Origin: JAHWJR01 sp035942035
GTDB lineage: Bacteria > Actinomycetota > Acidimicrobiia > Acidimicrobiales > CADCSY01
DNA: 64,000 bases
Reading direction: 5' to 3'
Assembly (NCBI GenBank): GCA_035942035.1
Contig: DASZDK010000063.1
Location: 15,586-79,585, forward strand
The first letter of the stretch is position 1. Each line of letters starts with the position of its first letter. The notes under the pieces are model-generated. The model was not told the origin of the DNA. It saw only the letters and a list, made by a program, of their open reading frames with translations, and searched no databases. Position numbers and translations under genes: made by a program. Shown one piece after another: positions 50,100 through 59,371 of this stretch.

Positions 50100-51184
50100 C
50101 AGGCTCCTCTCTCCATCAGCGCCTCGAACTCGGCGAACAGGTAGCGGGCGTCGTGGGGGCCGGGCCCGGCCTCGGGGTGGTACTGGACACTGAACGCCGG
50201 CGCCTCCCGGCACGACAGCCCCTCGACCACGCCGTCGTTGAGGTTCACGTGGGTCACGTCGGCTCCCGCCACGGTGCCGTCGGCCACCGCGTAGCTGTGG
50301 TTCTGGCTGGTGATCTCCACCGCTCCGGTTGCCAGGCGGCGCACCGGGTGGTTGCCCCCGTGGTGGCCGAAGGGAAGCTTGTAGGTCTGCCCACCCAGGG
50401 CGGTGGCCAGGAGCTGGTGGCCGAGGCAGATGCCGAACACCGGCACGTGCCCGAGCAGGCCGGCGACGGTCTCACTGGCGCCCCGCACGGCGGCAGGGTC
50501 GCCGGGGCCGTTGGACAGAAAGACCCCGTCCGGGGCCCGGGCCAGGACGTCGTCGGCGGGGGTGGACGCCGGCACCACCTCCACCGTGGCCAGGCGGCCG
50601 AGGTGGCGCAACATGGTGGCCTTGACCCCGAAGTCGTAGGCCACCACCCGCCGGGGCCCGTCGCCGGTCACGTAGGGCTGGGCGCAGGTGACGGCGTGGA
50701 CCAGGTCGACGCCCTCGGTGCCGGGGTCGGAGCGGGCAGCGGCCAGCAGCGTCGCCTCGTCGGCGGTGCCGAAGGCCCCGACCAGCGCGCCCCGGTCGCG
50801 CAGGTGGCGGGTGAGCCGGCGGGTGTCGACCCCGGCGATCCCGGGCACGCCGGCGTCGCGGAGGAAGGCGTCCAGGTCGCCCTCGGCCCGCCAGTTGCTC
50901 CGGCGGCGGGCCAGGTCGCGCACCACCACGCCCCGGCAGGCGGGGCGGCGGGCCTCGTCGTCGAGTCCAGTCACGCCGTAGTTGCCGATGTGGGCAGTGG
51001 TGAAGGTGATGATCTGGCCGGCGTAGGAGGGGTCGGTGATGACCTCCTGGTAGCCGGTGAGCACGGTATTGAACACCACCTCGCCGCTGGCAGCCTCGAC
51101 CTGGGCGCCCACGGCCTCGCCCTCGAACACCTCGCCGTCGGCCAACACCAGCAGTGCGTCCTGCACGTCGCCTCCTCCGGTCAT
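50099..51184 (-). CDS. carA: Carbamoyl-phosphate synthase small subunit
   Basis: 361 residues from ATG 51184. N-domain with VFNTVLTGYQEVITDPSY; class I glutamine amidotransferase with nucleophile Cys in FGICLGHQLLATAL and the His-Glu of VQYHPEAGPGPHD. Supplies ammonia to CarB. 7 bp downstream of pyrC. Confidence 0.97.
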   Translation of the reverse strand: MTGGGDVQDALLVLADGEVFEGEAVGAQVEAASGEVVFNTVLTGYQEVITDPSYAGQIITFTTAHIGNYGVTGLDDEARRPACRGVVVRDLARRRSNWRAEGDLDAFLRDAGVPGIAGVDTRRLTRHLRDRGALVGAFGTADEATLLAAARSDPGTEGVDLVHAVTCAQPYVTGDGPRRVVAYDFGVKATMLRHLGRLATVEVVPASTPADDVLARAPDGVFLSNGPGDPAAVRGASETVAGLLGHVPVFGICLGHQLLATALGGQTYKLPFGHHGGNHPVRRLATGAVEITSQNHSYAVADGTVAGADVTHVNLNDGVVEGLSCREAPAFSVQYHPEAGPGPHDARYLFAEFEALMERGA

Positions 51185-51191
51185 CGGTCCA

Positions 51192-52478
51192 CTATCGCTG
51201 CGCCTGGGCGTCGATCACGACGGGCTCTCCTCGCAGCACGGTGTGGCGAGCACGGCCGGTCAGGGTGCGCCCCCCATAGGGTGTGTTGCGGCTTCGACTG
51301 GCCAGCCGCTGCGGGTCGACCACCCACGTGTCGCTGGGGTCGACCACGCACAGGTTGGCGGGTGCGCCGGCACGGACGGGGCCACCGTGGCTGCCGGCCA
51401 GGCCGGCGATGGCGGCCGGCCGCCACGACAGCAGTGCCAACACCTCGCCGACGGGCAGGCCCAGCTCCCCCAGCGCCAGCGGCAACGCCGTCTCCAGGCC
51501 CAGCATCCCCGGCGGTGCCTGGTCGAACGGGGCCTCCTTGGCCTCGGGCGGGTGGGGGGCGTGGTCGGTGGCGATGGCGTCGATGGTGCCATCGGCCAGG
51601 CCCGAGCGCACCGCCGCCACATCAGCGTCGCTGCGCAACGGGGGGTTCACCTTGAACACCGGGTCGTACGACGCCACCGCCGCTTCCGTCAGGCAGAAGT
51701 GGTGGGGAGCAGCCTCGGCGCTCACTCGGACGCCATCGGCCTTGGCCGCTCGGACCAGGGCCACCGAGCCGGTGGTGGAGAGGTGCAGGAAGTGCACCGG
51801 CGCCCCCGTCAGGCGGGACAGGGCGATGTCGCGGGCGACCATCAGCTCCTCGGCCTCCGACGGCACGCCGGGAACGCCGAGGCGGCTCGACCACTCCCCC
51901 TCGTGCATGTGGCCGCCGGCCGCCAGGCCGGCGTCCTCGCAGTGCTGGGCCAGCGTGACCCCGAGGGACGACGCGTACTCCAGCGCCCGGCGCATCAGCC
52001 GGCTGTCCTGCACGCCGGCCCCGTCGTCGGTGAACAACCGGACCCCGAGCGCCGCCATCTCGGCCAGCGGCGCCAGCGCCGTGCCCGCCCGGCCCCGGGT
52101 GATGGCGCCGGCCGGGCGCACCTCGCAGCACGCGCCGGTGCCCAGCTCGAGGACCTCGCGCACGACGCCGGCCGAGTCGATGGGCGGCTCGGTGTTGGGC
52201 ATGGCCACCACCGCGGTGTAGCCACCCAGGGCGGCGGCGCGGGCGCCCGTCTCGATCGTCTCGGCCTCCTCGTTGCCGGGCTCCCGTAGGTGGGCGTGGA
52301 GGTCGACCAACCCCGGAGCCACCACGCAGCCGCCGGCGTCGAGCACCGTGGCACCCCGCGGGACCTCGAGCCCAGCCCCCACGGCGGCGACGAGCCCCTC
52401 GGCGACGACCACGTCGGCCCGCCGGGAGCCGGTCTCGTCGACGACCGTCCCGCCCCGCAGCACCACCGCGCCGTTCAC
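51192..52478 (-). CDS. pyrC: Dihydroorotase
   Basis: 428 residues from GTG 52478, class I type. Zinc motif DLHAHLREPGNEEAET, AMPNTEPPIDS, HCEDAGL, HFLHLSTTGSVAL and the catalytic Asp in AIATDHAPHPPEAK. GTGA is shared with pyrB. Confidence 0.96.
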   Translation of the reverse strand: MNGAVVLRGGTVVDETGSRRADVVVAEGLVAAVGAGLEVPRGATVLDAGGCVVAPGLVDLHAHLREPGNEEAETIETGARAAALGGYTAVVAMPNTEPPIDSAGVVREVLELGTGACCEVRPAGAITRGRAGTALAPLAEMAALGVRLFTDDGAGVQDSRLMRRALEYASSLGVTLAQHCEDAGLAAGGHMHEGEWSSRLGVPGVPSEAEELMVARDIALSRLTGAPVHFLHLSTTGSVALVRAAKADGVRVSAEAAPHHFCLTEAAVASYDPVFKVNPPLRSDADVAAVRSGLADGTIDAIATDHAPHPPEAKEAPFDQAPPGMLGLETALPLALGELGLPVGEVLALLSWRPAAIAGLAGSHGGPVRAGAPANLCVVDPSDTWVVDPQRLASRSRNTPYGGRTLTGRARHTVLRGEPVVIDAQAQR

Positions 52479-53389
52479 GCCGTCCCCGAGCCCAGCAGGA
52501 GGAAGAGCACGGCCATGCGCACGGCCACGCCGTTGGCCACCTGGCGGGTGACGACCGAGCGGGGCAGGTCGGCCACGTCGGCGGCGATCTCCACCCCCCG
52601 GTTCATCGGGCCCGGGTGCATGATGACGGCCTCGGCGGGCAACAGGCGGGCGCGCTCCCGCGTGAGACCGTACGTGGCCGTGTACTCCCGCAGGCTGGGC
52701 ACCAGCGCCTCGGTCTGGCGCTCGCTCTGCATGCGCAGCAGCTCCACGGCATCGACCTTGCGCAGCACCCCGTCGAGATCGTGGCTGACCTCCACCGGCC
52801 AGCCCTCCAGGCTGGGCGGCAGCAGGGTCGGCGGGGCCACGAGGGTGACCGAGGCGCCCAGAGCGGTGTAGGCGAGGACGTCGGAGCGGGCCACACGGCT
52901 GTGCTTGACGTCGCCGACGATGGCGATGTGGCGCTGGTCGAGGGTCCCCAGTCGCTCGCGGAGCGTGTAGCAGTCGAGCAGGGCCTGGGTGGGGTGCTCG
53001 TGCCAACCGTCGCCGGCGTTGACCACGCTGGCGTCGACCCAGCGCGCCACCTGCCACGGCACTCCCGAGGACCCGTGGCGCACGACGATGGCGTCGACGC
53101 CCATGGCCTCGATGGTCAGCACCGTGTCGCGAAGCGACTCCCCCTTGCCCACCGCCGAGGTCCCCACGCTGAAGTTCATGGTGTCGGCCGAGAGGCGCTT
53201 GGCCGCCGCCTCGAACGACAGCCGGGTGCGGGTGGAATCCTCGTAGAACAGCGAGACGACCGTGCGGCCCCGCAGCGCCGGCACCTTGGGGATGGCCCGG
53301 GCGCTGACCTCCACGAACGAGTCGGTGAGGTCGAGCACCTCCTCGATGCCGTCCCGGCCGAGATCGGCGACCGACAGCAGGTGCTTCAT
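52475..53389 (-). CDS. pyrB: Aspartate carbamoyltransferase catalytic subunit
   Basis: 304 residues. Carbamoyl-phosphate motif YEDSTRTRLSFE, HPTQALLDCYTLRE and HPGPMNRGVEI. No pyrI is seen, as usual for Actinobacteria. Start overlaps the pyrR stop (ATGA). Confidence 0.97.
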   Translation of the reverse strand: MKHLLSVADLGRDGIEEVLDLTDSFVEVSARAIPKVPALRGRTVVSLFYEDSTRTRLSFEAAAKRLSADTMNFSVGTSAVGKGESLRDTVLTIEAMGVDAIVVRHGSSGVPWQVARWVDASVVNAGDGWHEHPTQALLDCYTLRERLGTLDQRHIAIVGDVKHSRVARSDVLAYTALGASVTLVAPPTLLPPSLEGWPVEVSHDLDGVLRKVDAVELLRMQSERQTEALVPSLREYTATYGLTRERARLLPAEAVIMHPGPMNRGVEIAADVADLPRSVVTRQVANGVAVRMAVLFLLLGSGTA

Positions 53390-53958
53390 GGCCGGCGCAC
53401 GAGGTCGCCCAGGTCGACGCCGTCGGCGTGGACGTCCACCGCCTCGTCCCGCCGCGTCGGCAGGTTCTTCCCGACGTAGTCCGGGCGGATGGGGAGCTCC
53501 CGGTGGCCGCGGTCGACCATGACCGCCAGCTGCACGGCGCGGGGACGCCCGTGGTCGCTGAGGGCGTTGAGGGCGGCGCGGATGGTGCGCCCGGTGAACA
53601 GCACGTCGTCGACCAACACCACGGTGCGGCCCGGCAGCTCGCCGGGGATGGAGGTCACCGCCTCGGGCATGACCGGGCGCAGCCCGATGTCGTCGCGGTA
53701 GAAGGCCACGTCGAGGGTTCCCAAGGGAACGTCGACGCCCTCGATGGAGCGGAAGATGTCGACCAGCGCCTGGGCCAGGGGCACCCCGCCCGTCTGCAGG
53801 CCGATCACCACCACGTCGTCGAGGCCGGCGTTGCGCTCGATGACCTCGTGGGCGATGCGGGTGAGGGCCCGGCGCACGTCGTCGGCGTCCATGACCCGGC
53901 TCCGGGCAACAAAAACGCCCCCGTAGGGGGGCGTGATCTTGCGCTCACGTTCGGCCAC
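53386..53958 (-). CDS. pyrR: Pyrimidine operon regulator / uracil phosphoribosyltransferase PyrR
   Basis: 190 residues from GTG 53958 (AGGAG 5 nt upstream). An alternative ATG at 53892 with GGAG 7 nt before it starts MDADDVRRALTRIAHEV, which matches the usual PyrR N-terminus and would give 168 residues. PRPP-binding VVLVDDVLFTGRTIRAAL is intact. The codons between the two starts encode an intrinsic terminator, so the upstream start may serve regulation as much as protein. PyrR binds pyr mRNA when UMP is high. Confidence 0.93.
   Translation of the reverse strand: MAERERKITPPYGGVFVARSRVMDADDVRRALTRIAHEVIERNAGLDDVVVIGLQTGGVPLAQALVDIFRSIEGVDVPLGTLDVAFYRDDIGLRPVMPEAVTSIPGELPGRTVVLVDDVLFTGRTIRAALNALSDHGRPRAVQLAVMVDRGHRELPIRPDYVGKNLPTRRDEAVDVHADGVDLGDLVRRP
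53911..53934 (-). terminator. Intrinsic terminator within the first codons of pyrR
   Basis: Perfect 8-bp stem (acgccccc at 53915-53922 with gggggcgt at 53927-53934), 4-nt loop, and T5 followed by TTGTTG in the pyr mRNA direction. It falls at about codons 9-16 after GTG 53958, which is a position for attenuation, not for ending a gene. Confidence 0.75.
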
Positions 53959-53968
53959 TGCGTCTCCT

Positions 53969-53990
53969 GTCCGTACGGGCCTCACGGGAC
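53969..53990 (-). promoter_or_regulatory. Probable PyrR-binding loop at the pyrR leader
   Basis: The mRNA reads GTCCCGTGAGGCCCGTACGGAC: GUCC and GGAC close a stem and UCCCGUGAGGC follows the known PyrR loop pattern UCCnGnGAGGY. It directly abuts the AGGAG Shine-Dalgarno (53964-53968). PyrR binding here would hide the ribosome site. Confidence 0.65.
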
Positions 53991-54014
53991 CCGCTTCACG
54001 GTCAGAGCCCGAGG

Positions 54015-54506
54015 TTAACAGCCGGCGGGCTCCCCGGCGGCCTCCGGCGCGTCCCCGGGCTCGTGCCCGGAGGGGGGCCGCAGGCTCGGCGCGATCTTGC
54101 CCAGCATGCCGTTGACGAAGCGGCCGGAGTCGTCGGTCGAGTAGCGCTTGGCCAGCTCCACCGCCTCGGAGATGACCACGCCGGTGGGCACGTCGGGGCG
54201 GTGGCTCAGCTCGTAGAGGGCCATGCGCAGCAGGGTGCGGTCGAGCACGGGCATGCGCTCGATGGTCCACCCCCGGGCGTGGCCGGTGATGAGGGCGTCG
54301 AGCTCGGACCGGTGCTCGGCCACGCCGGCCACGACGTCGGCGGCGAAGGCGTCGGGCGGCACCGGCAGCGACCGGAGCACGGCTCCGGGCTCGCAGTCCT
54401 TGGCGTCGGCCTCGTAGAGCAGCGAGAGCGCCCGCTCCCGGGCCTCTCGCCGGCGAGAGCCGAGGCCGTCCGGGGACGGTCGCCGGCGGGCCCGGGCTTC
54501 AGGCAC
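54015..54506 (-). CDS. nusB: Transcription antitermination factor NusB
   Basis: 163 residues from GTG 54506. Helical NusB fold with RREARERALSLLYEAD, RTLLRMALYEL and the C-terminal VVISEAVELAKRYSTDDSGRFVNGML (in two parts). N- and C-terminal extensions are Pro/Arg- and Gly/Ala-rich. Overlaps the efp stop by 8 nt. Supports rRNA antitermination. Confidence 0.95.
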   Translation of the reverse strand: MPEARARRRPSPDGLGSRRREARERALSLLYEADAKDCEPGAVLRSLPVPPDAFAADVVAGVAEHRSELDALITGHARGWTIERMPVLDRTLLRMALYELSHRPDVPTGVVISEAVELAKRYSTDDSGRFVNGMLGKIAPSLRPPSGHEPGDAPEAAGEPAGC

Positions 54507-55059
54507 GGGTCAGGTACTGACCGCTGCGGGTGTCCACCTTGATGCGGTCACCGGGGTTGACGAACAGGGGCACGTTGACGGTGAGGCCTGTCTCGAGCGT
54601 GGCCGGCTTGCGGCCACCGGACACGCGGTCGCCTTGAAAGCCGGGCTCGGTGTCGGTGACGGCCAGCTCGACGGCGGCGGGCAGGTCGACACCGACGATC
54701 TCGGTGCCGTACATCTGCAGCACGACGTTGGACCCCTCGACCAGGTACTCGGCCGCGCCCTCCAGGGCGCTGGGGGGCACGGTCATCTGGTCGTAGGAGG
54801 CGTTGTCCATGAACACCAGGTCGTCGCCCTCGCGGTAGAGGTACTGCATCTCGCGCTTGTCGATGACCGCCCGCTCGACCTTCTCGGCGGCGCGGAAGGT
54901 GCGGTCCACCACCGCCCCGGTGCGGGTGTTCTTGAGGGTGGTGCGAACGAAGGCACCCCCCTTGCCCGGCTTCACGTGTTGGAAGTCGACGACCTGGAAC
55001 AGGCCCTCGGGCAGGTCGAGGGTCATCCCCGTCTTGAGGTCGTTGGTGGTGATGCTCAT
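54499..55059 (-). CDS. efp: Translation elongation factor P
   Basis: 186 residues from ATG 55059. KOW, OB and C-terminal domains; the loop KPGKGGAF carries the lysine that is modified in some bacteria; the EF-P signature GLTVNVPLFVNPGDRIKVDTRSG is read in two parts. Relieves polyproline stalling. Confidence 0.97.
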   Translation of the reverse strand: MSITTNDLKTGMTLDLPEGLFQVVDFQHVKPGKGGAFVRTTLKNTRTGAVVDRTFRAAEKVERAVIDKREMQYLYREGDDLVFMDNASYDQMTVPPSALEGAAEYLVEGSNVVLQMYGTEIVGVDLPAAVELAVTDTEPGFQGDRVSGGRKPATLETGLTVNVPLFVNPGDRIKVDTRSGQYLTRA

Positions 55060-56183
55060 GGCAGTTCGGGATCCTTGGGCGCGAGGGTCAGCAGGCGGCA
55101 GCCGTCGGCGGTGACCACGACGGTGTCCTCGATGCGCACGCCCCCGTGCTCGGGGAGGTAGACGCCGGGCTCCACGGTCACGACGTGGCCGGGCACCAGG
55201 GTAGCAGTGGAGCCCGCCGAAACCCGGGGCTCCTCGTGGATGTCGAGGCCCACCCCGTGGCCGGTGCTGTGCAGGAAGGCGTCGGCCCATCCCGCTTGGT
55301 CGATGACGTCGCGGCAGGCACGGTCGACCTGGGCGCACTCGACGCCGGCGACGACCGAGCGGACCCCGGCCGCCTGGCTCTCGGCCACCACCTCGAGCAT
55401 GCGCTGCTGGGTGGGCGTGGGCGCGCCCACCATGGTGGTGCGCGTCATGTCGGAGCGGTAGCCGTCGACGGTGGCGCCGAAGTCGATGACGACCAGGTCG
55501 CCGTCGACGATGCGGCGGGGACCGGGACGGGCGTGGGGCTTGGCGCCGTTGGGCCCCCCGGCAACGATGGTCTCGAAGCTCGCTCCCTCGGCGCCGAGCC
55601 GGCGCACCTCGGTGTCGAGCTCGAGGGCGAACTCGGCCTCGGTCGGGCCCTCGCCCAGCCGGTGCCGTACGGCGGCGAGGGCGGCGTCGGCGATGGCGGC
55701 GGCGGCGGCCATGCGGGCCACCTCGCCGTCGTCCTTCACTTGGCGCAGGTTCTCCACCAGCGACTCGGTCGGTACCAGCTCGGCGTCGGGGAACCACTCG
55801 ACGGCATAGCGCCGTTGTGCCGCCCAGCTCACGTGGGCGGCCTCCAGTCCCAGCCGGCGCACGCCGGTGGCGGCAGCCGACACCGTCTCCTGCTGGGCGC
55901 CGCTGGTCAGGCCGATCTGGAGCTCAGCGTCCACCCCCGCCGCGCTCAGTTGCTCGGCGGCCTGGTCGCGGTAGCGCCCGTCGGTGACCAGCAACAGCTC
56001 GTCGGGCAGCACGAGGAGCAGGCCCGCCGAACCGGTGAACCCGGTCAGGTAGCGAAGGTTGGCCAGCTCGGTCACCAACAAGGCGTCGCAGCCCGCCTCC
56101 GGCAGTCGCTCCCGCAGCCGCCGGGCCCGGGCGGCAACGTCCATGGGCGGCATCCCCACCGCCGGCGTCGTGATCGTGGTCAT
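55056..56183 (-). CDS. Xaa-Pro aminopeptidase-type M24 peptidase
   Basis: 375 residues. Creatinase N-domain (about 1-140) then pita-bread M24 domain with metal ligands VVIDFGATVDGYRSDMTRT, STGHGVGLDIHEEP, VTVEPGVYL and GGVRIEDTVVV. Cytosolic proline-specific peptidase (PepP/PepQ). Shares ATGA with aroQ and with efp. The efp neighbour is conserved in many bacteria. Confidence 0.93.
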   Translation of the reverse strand: MTTITTPAVGMPPMDVAARARRLRERLPEAGCDALLVTELANLRYLTGFTGSAGLLLVLPDELLLVTDGRYRDQAAEQLSAAGVDAELQIGLTSGAQQETVSAAATGVRRLGLEAAHVSWAAQRRYAVEWFPDAELVPTESLVENLRQVKDDGEVARMAAAAAIADAALAAVRHRLGEGPTEAEFALELDTEVRRLGAEGASFETIVAGGPNGAKPHARPGPRRIVDGDLVVIDFGATVDGYRSDMTRTTMVGAPTPTQQRMLEVVAESQAAGVRSVVAGVECAQVDRACRDVIDQAGWADAFLHSTGHGVGLDIHEEPRVSAGSTATLVPGHVVTVEPGVYLPEHGGVRIEDTVVVTADGCRLLTLAPKDPELP

Positions 56184-56647
56184 CGCTTCAAGAGCCTCCT
56201 CACCGCGTCGACGGCCAGGGCATAGCCGTGCCCACCGAACCCGGAGATCGAACCGGTGGCCACCGGCGCCACCACCGAGGTGTGGCGCCAGGGCTCGCGG
56301 GCGTTGGGATTGGACAGGTGCAGCTCCACGGTGACGCCCTCGAAGGCGGCGAGGGCGTCGTGCAGCGACCAGGCGTAGTGGGTGAGGGCGCCGGGGTTGA
56401 CGATGATCGCCGCGCAGCGTCCCCGGGCACCGTGGATGGCCTCGACCAGGTCAGCCTCGGCGTTCGACTGGAGGTGCTCGAGGTCGAGCCCGGCGGCCTC
56501 GGCCGCGTCCCTCGCCGCCTGCACGTGGTCGTCGAGGGTCTCGGTGCCGTACACCTCGGGCTCTCGCTCACCCAGCAGGTTGAGGTTGGGCCCGTGCAGC
56601 AACAGCACGACGGGGCGGTCCCCGGACGGGGTGGGGCTGGCGCTCAC
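56180..56647 (-). CDS. aroQ: Type II 3-dehydroquinate dehydratase
   Basis: 155 residues from GTG 56647. LLLHGPNLNLLGEREPEVYG, NAEADLVEAIH, NPGALTHYAWSLHDAL and ELHLSNPNAREPWRHTSV are the family hallmarks (Tyr and His of the active site). Third step of the shikimate pathway. GTGA overlap with aroB. Confidence 0.97.
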   Translation of the reverse strand: MSASPTPSGDRPVVLLLHGPNLNLLGEREPEVYGTETLDDHVQAARDAAEAAGLDLEHLQSNAEADLVEAIHGARGRCAAIIVNPGALTHYAWSLHDALAAFEGVTVELHLSNPNAREPWRHTSVVAPVATGSISGFGGHGYALAVDAVRRLLKR

Positions 56648-57663
56648 GAGATGGCCTCCAGGGCGGCGTCGACGGCCGGCGCCGGCACGCCCGGCACCAG
56701 CTCCACGCCGGCGGGACCATCGAGGACGAAGGTCACGCCCTCCACCGCCTTCTTGTCCCGGGCGAACAGGCGCACCACCTCCTCCTTGTCGGTCCCCGCT
56801 GGCAGGGTGGTGGGCAGGCCGTAGGCCTCGACGACCTCCCGGTGCTCGGCCACCCGGCGGTCGTCGATGCGGCCCAGGCGCTGCGCCAGCTCGGCGGCGA
56901 AGACCAGGCCCACCGCCACCGCCTCGCCGTGGCGCAGCCCGTAGCCGCCGGCGGTCTCCAGGGCGTGGGCCAGGGTGTGGCCGTAGTTGAGCGTGGCCCG
57001 TCGGCCCGACGCTCCTTCCCGCTCGTCGGACGACACCACCTCGGCCTTCACCCGCACGCACGCCGCCACCTGCTCCGGGAGCGGCAGTCGGAGCAGGTCC
57101 TCGACCCCGAGGAACCGGTACTTGGCCATCTCCCCCAGGCCGCTGCGCCGCTCCCGCTCGGGCAGGGTGGCGAGCACGTCGGTGTCGCACAGCACCGCCG
57201 CCGGCTGCCAGAACGCCCCCACCAGGTTCTTGCCCTCGGGCAGGTTGACCCCGGTCTTGCCACCGATGGCGGCGTCGACCTGGCCGAGCAGGGTGGTGGC
57301 GACGTGCACGACCGGCACCCCGCGGTGGTACACGGCGGCGGCGAAGCCGGCGGTGTCGGTGACCAGCCCGCCCCCGACGGCCACGACCACGTCGCCCCGG
57401 GTGAGGCCCCAGGAGGCGAACGATCGGCACAGGTGCTCGACGGTGGCCAGGCTCTTGGCCTGCTCGCCCTCGCCCATGAGGAAGACCCGGTGCTCGCGCC
57501 CGGGGTCGACCTCGACGCCCACGCCGGCCGAGGTGACCACCGCCGACCGACGGGCGCCGGGTGGCAGCACCTGAGCCAGCCGGTCACGGGCGCCGGGGCC
57601 GACCAGGACGTCGTAGGCCCGCTCCCCCAGCGGCACGTGCACCACCAGGAGGTCCGCGCTCAC
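56644..57663 (-). CDS. aroB: 3-dehydroquinate synthase
   Basis: 339 residues from GTG 57663. NAD site VVAVGGGLVTDTAGFAA, TTLLGQVDAAIGGKTGVNLPEGKN (in two parts) and zinc ligands in NYGHTLAHALE. Second shikimate step. GTGA overlap with aroK. Confidence 0.96.
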   Translation of the reverse strand: MSADLLVVHVPLGERAYDVLVGPGARDRLAQVLPPGARRSAVVTSAGVGVEVDPGREHRVFLMGEGEQAKSLATVEHLCRSFASWGLTRGDVVVAVGGGLVTDTAGFAAAVYHRGVPVVHVATTLLGQVDAAIGGKTGVNLPEGKNLVGAFWQPAAVLCDTDVLATLPERERRSGLGEMAKYRFLGVEDLLRLPLPEQVAACVRVKAEVVSSDEREGASGRRATLNYGHTLAHALETAGGYGLRHGEAVAVGLVFAAELAQRLGRIDDRRVAEHREVVEAYGLPTTLPAGTDKEEVVRLFARDKKAVEGVTFVLDGPAGVELVPGVPAPAVDAALEAIS

Positions 57664-58205
57664 CGGTGCACCAGCGCCAGCACCGTCTCGGCCACCTCGT
57701 CCGGGCTCTGCGTGCCCACGTCGAGCACGTGGTCGGACACCTCCCGGTACAGCGCAGCTCGCTCCTCCTCCATGCGGGCCAGCACGCCGGCAGGGTCGTC
57801 GCCCAGCAGCGGGCGGTGGTCGCTGCTGCCCACCCGCCCAGCCAGCACCGCCGGGTCGGCGTGCAGCCACACCACCGTGCCCGCCTGGCGCAGCCGGCGC
57901 CGGTTGTCCGGGTTCAGCACCACCCCGCCGGCGGCGGCCACCACCACCGGCTCGGGCCGGTCGAGGGCGGCGGCCAGCGCCTCCGCCTCGAGCACCCGAA
58001 AGGCGGCCTCGCCGTCGGACTCGAAGATCTCCCGCACCGTCCGCCCGGTGCGGGCCTCGACTTGGTCGTCACTGTCCAGCAGCTCCCATCCCAGCCGGCG
58101 CGCCACCCGCCGCCCGACGCTGGTCTTGCCCGCTCCCATCAGCCCCACCAGGACCAGATGGCGGCCACCGGATGCCGGTTCAGAGGCCGGCGACGAAGGC
58201 GTCAT
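57660..58205 (-). CDS. aroK: Shikimate kinase
   Basis: 181 residues. P-loop GLMGAGKTSVGR, shikimate site DSDDQVEARTGRTVREIF, and the GG pair in VVAAAGGVVLNPDNR. The ATG overlaps aroC by 26 nt; a slightly later start is possible. Confidence 0.95.
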   Translation of the reverse strand: MTPSSPASEPASGGRHLVLVGLMGAGKTSVGRRVARRLGWELLDSDDQVEARTGRTVREIFESDGEAAFRVLEAEALAAALDRPEPVVVAAAGGVVLNPDNRRRLRQAGTVVWLHADPAVLAGRVGSSDHRPLLGDDPAGVLARMEEERAALYREVSDHVLDVGTQSPDEVAETVLALVHR

Positions 58206-59340
58206 GGTTGCGCACCACCTCCTCCACGGAGTCGCCGCCGAACTTGCGCAGGAGCTCGTTGGCCAGCACGAGGGCGACCATGGACTCGGCGATGACGCCC
58301 ATGGCCGGCACGGCGGTGACGTCGGTGCGCTCCTTGAACGACACCGTCGCCTCTTTCGTCTCGGTGTCGACGGTGGCCAGCACCGGGCGGTTGAGCGTGG
58401 CCAGCGGCTTCATGGCGACACGGGCCACCAGGAGCTCGCCGGTCGAGATTCCCCCCTCGACGCCCCCGGCCAGGGTGGAGCCCCGCCGGTAGGCGCCGGC
58501 GTCAGCGTCCCAGAAGATGGGGTCGTGGGCGGCCGAGCCCCGCCGGCCGGCGACCTCGAACCCGTCGCCGATCTCCACTCCCTTGACGGCGTGGATGCTC
58601 ATCAGCGCGTGGGCGAGCAGCCCGTCGAGCTTGCGGTCCCAGTGGACGTGGCTCCCGAGGCCCACGGGCACCCCGTAGGCCAGCACCTCGGCCACGCCCC
58701 CGAGGGAGTCGCCGTCGGCGGCGGCGGCCTTGATCTCGGTGACCATGGCCGCCTCGGCCTCCGGCTCGAAGCAGCGCACCTCGGAGGAGTCGACCCGCTC
58801 CAGATCGGCGGGCGAGGGCCGTGCCCCCGACGTCGCCTCGGCGGCGCCGATGCGCAGGACGTGGCTGACCACCGACACGCCGACCCGGGCCAGCAGCGCC
58901 TTGGCCAGCGACCCGAGGGCGACGCGTGCGGCGGTCTCCCGGGCCGACGCCCGCTCGAGCACGTCGCGGGCGTCGGTGAAGCCGTACTTCTGCATGCCGG
59001 CCAGGTCGGCGTGACCCGGGCGAGGCTGCGTGAGCGGCGCCGCCGTGCGCCCCGGCGCCGGCGACATCTCCTCGTGCCAGCGGTCGGAGCGCTTCCACTC
59101 GGAGTTCCCGATGACGATGGCCACCGGCGACCCCAGCGTGCGGCCGTGGCGAATGCCCCCCAGCAGCGTGAGCTCGTCGGCCTCGAAGCGCATGCGGGGC
59201 CCCCGCCCGTAGCCGAGCCGCCGGCGGCCCAGCTCGGCCTGAATCTCTCCGAGGTTCACCTCCAGCCCGGCGGGCAGGCCCTCGGCCACGGCGACGAGGC
59301 CTTGGCCGTGGGACTCGCCGGCGGTCAGGAAGCGGAGCAC
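58180..59340 (-). CDS. aroC: Chorismate synthase
   Basis: 386 residues from GTG 59340. GESHGQGLVAVAEGLPAG, SRETAARVALGSLAK-like region (ASARETAARVALGSLAK), GGVEGGISTGE, and the basic loop KRSDRW. FMN-dependent last step to chorismate. First in the aroC-K-B-Q run. Confidence 0.97.
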   Translation of the reverse strand: MLRFLTAGESHGQGLVAVAEGLPAGLEVNLGEIQAELGRRRLGYGRGPRMRFEADELTLLGGIRHGRTLGSPVAIVIGNSEWKRSDRWHEEMSPAPGRTAAPLTQPRPGHADLAGMQKYGFTDARDVLERASARETAARVALGSLAKALLARVGVSVVSHVLRIGAAEATSGARPSPADLERVDSSEVRCFEPEAEAAMVTEIKAAAADGDSLGGVAEVLAYGVPVGLGSHVHWDRKLDGLLAHALMSIHAVKGVEIGDGFEVAGRRGSAAHDPIFWDADAGAYRRGSTLAGGVEGGISTGELLVARVAMKPLATLNRPVLATVDTETKEATVSFKERTDVTAVPAMGVIAESMVALVLANELLRKFGGDSVEEVVRNHDAFVAGL

Positions 59341-59371
59341 GGCGTGGAGGCTACTGCGGCCCCTCCGACGG

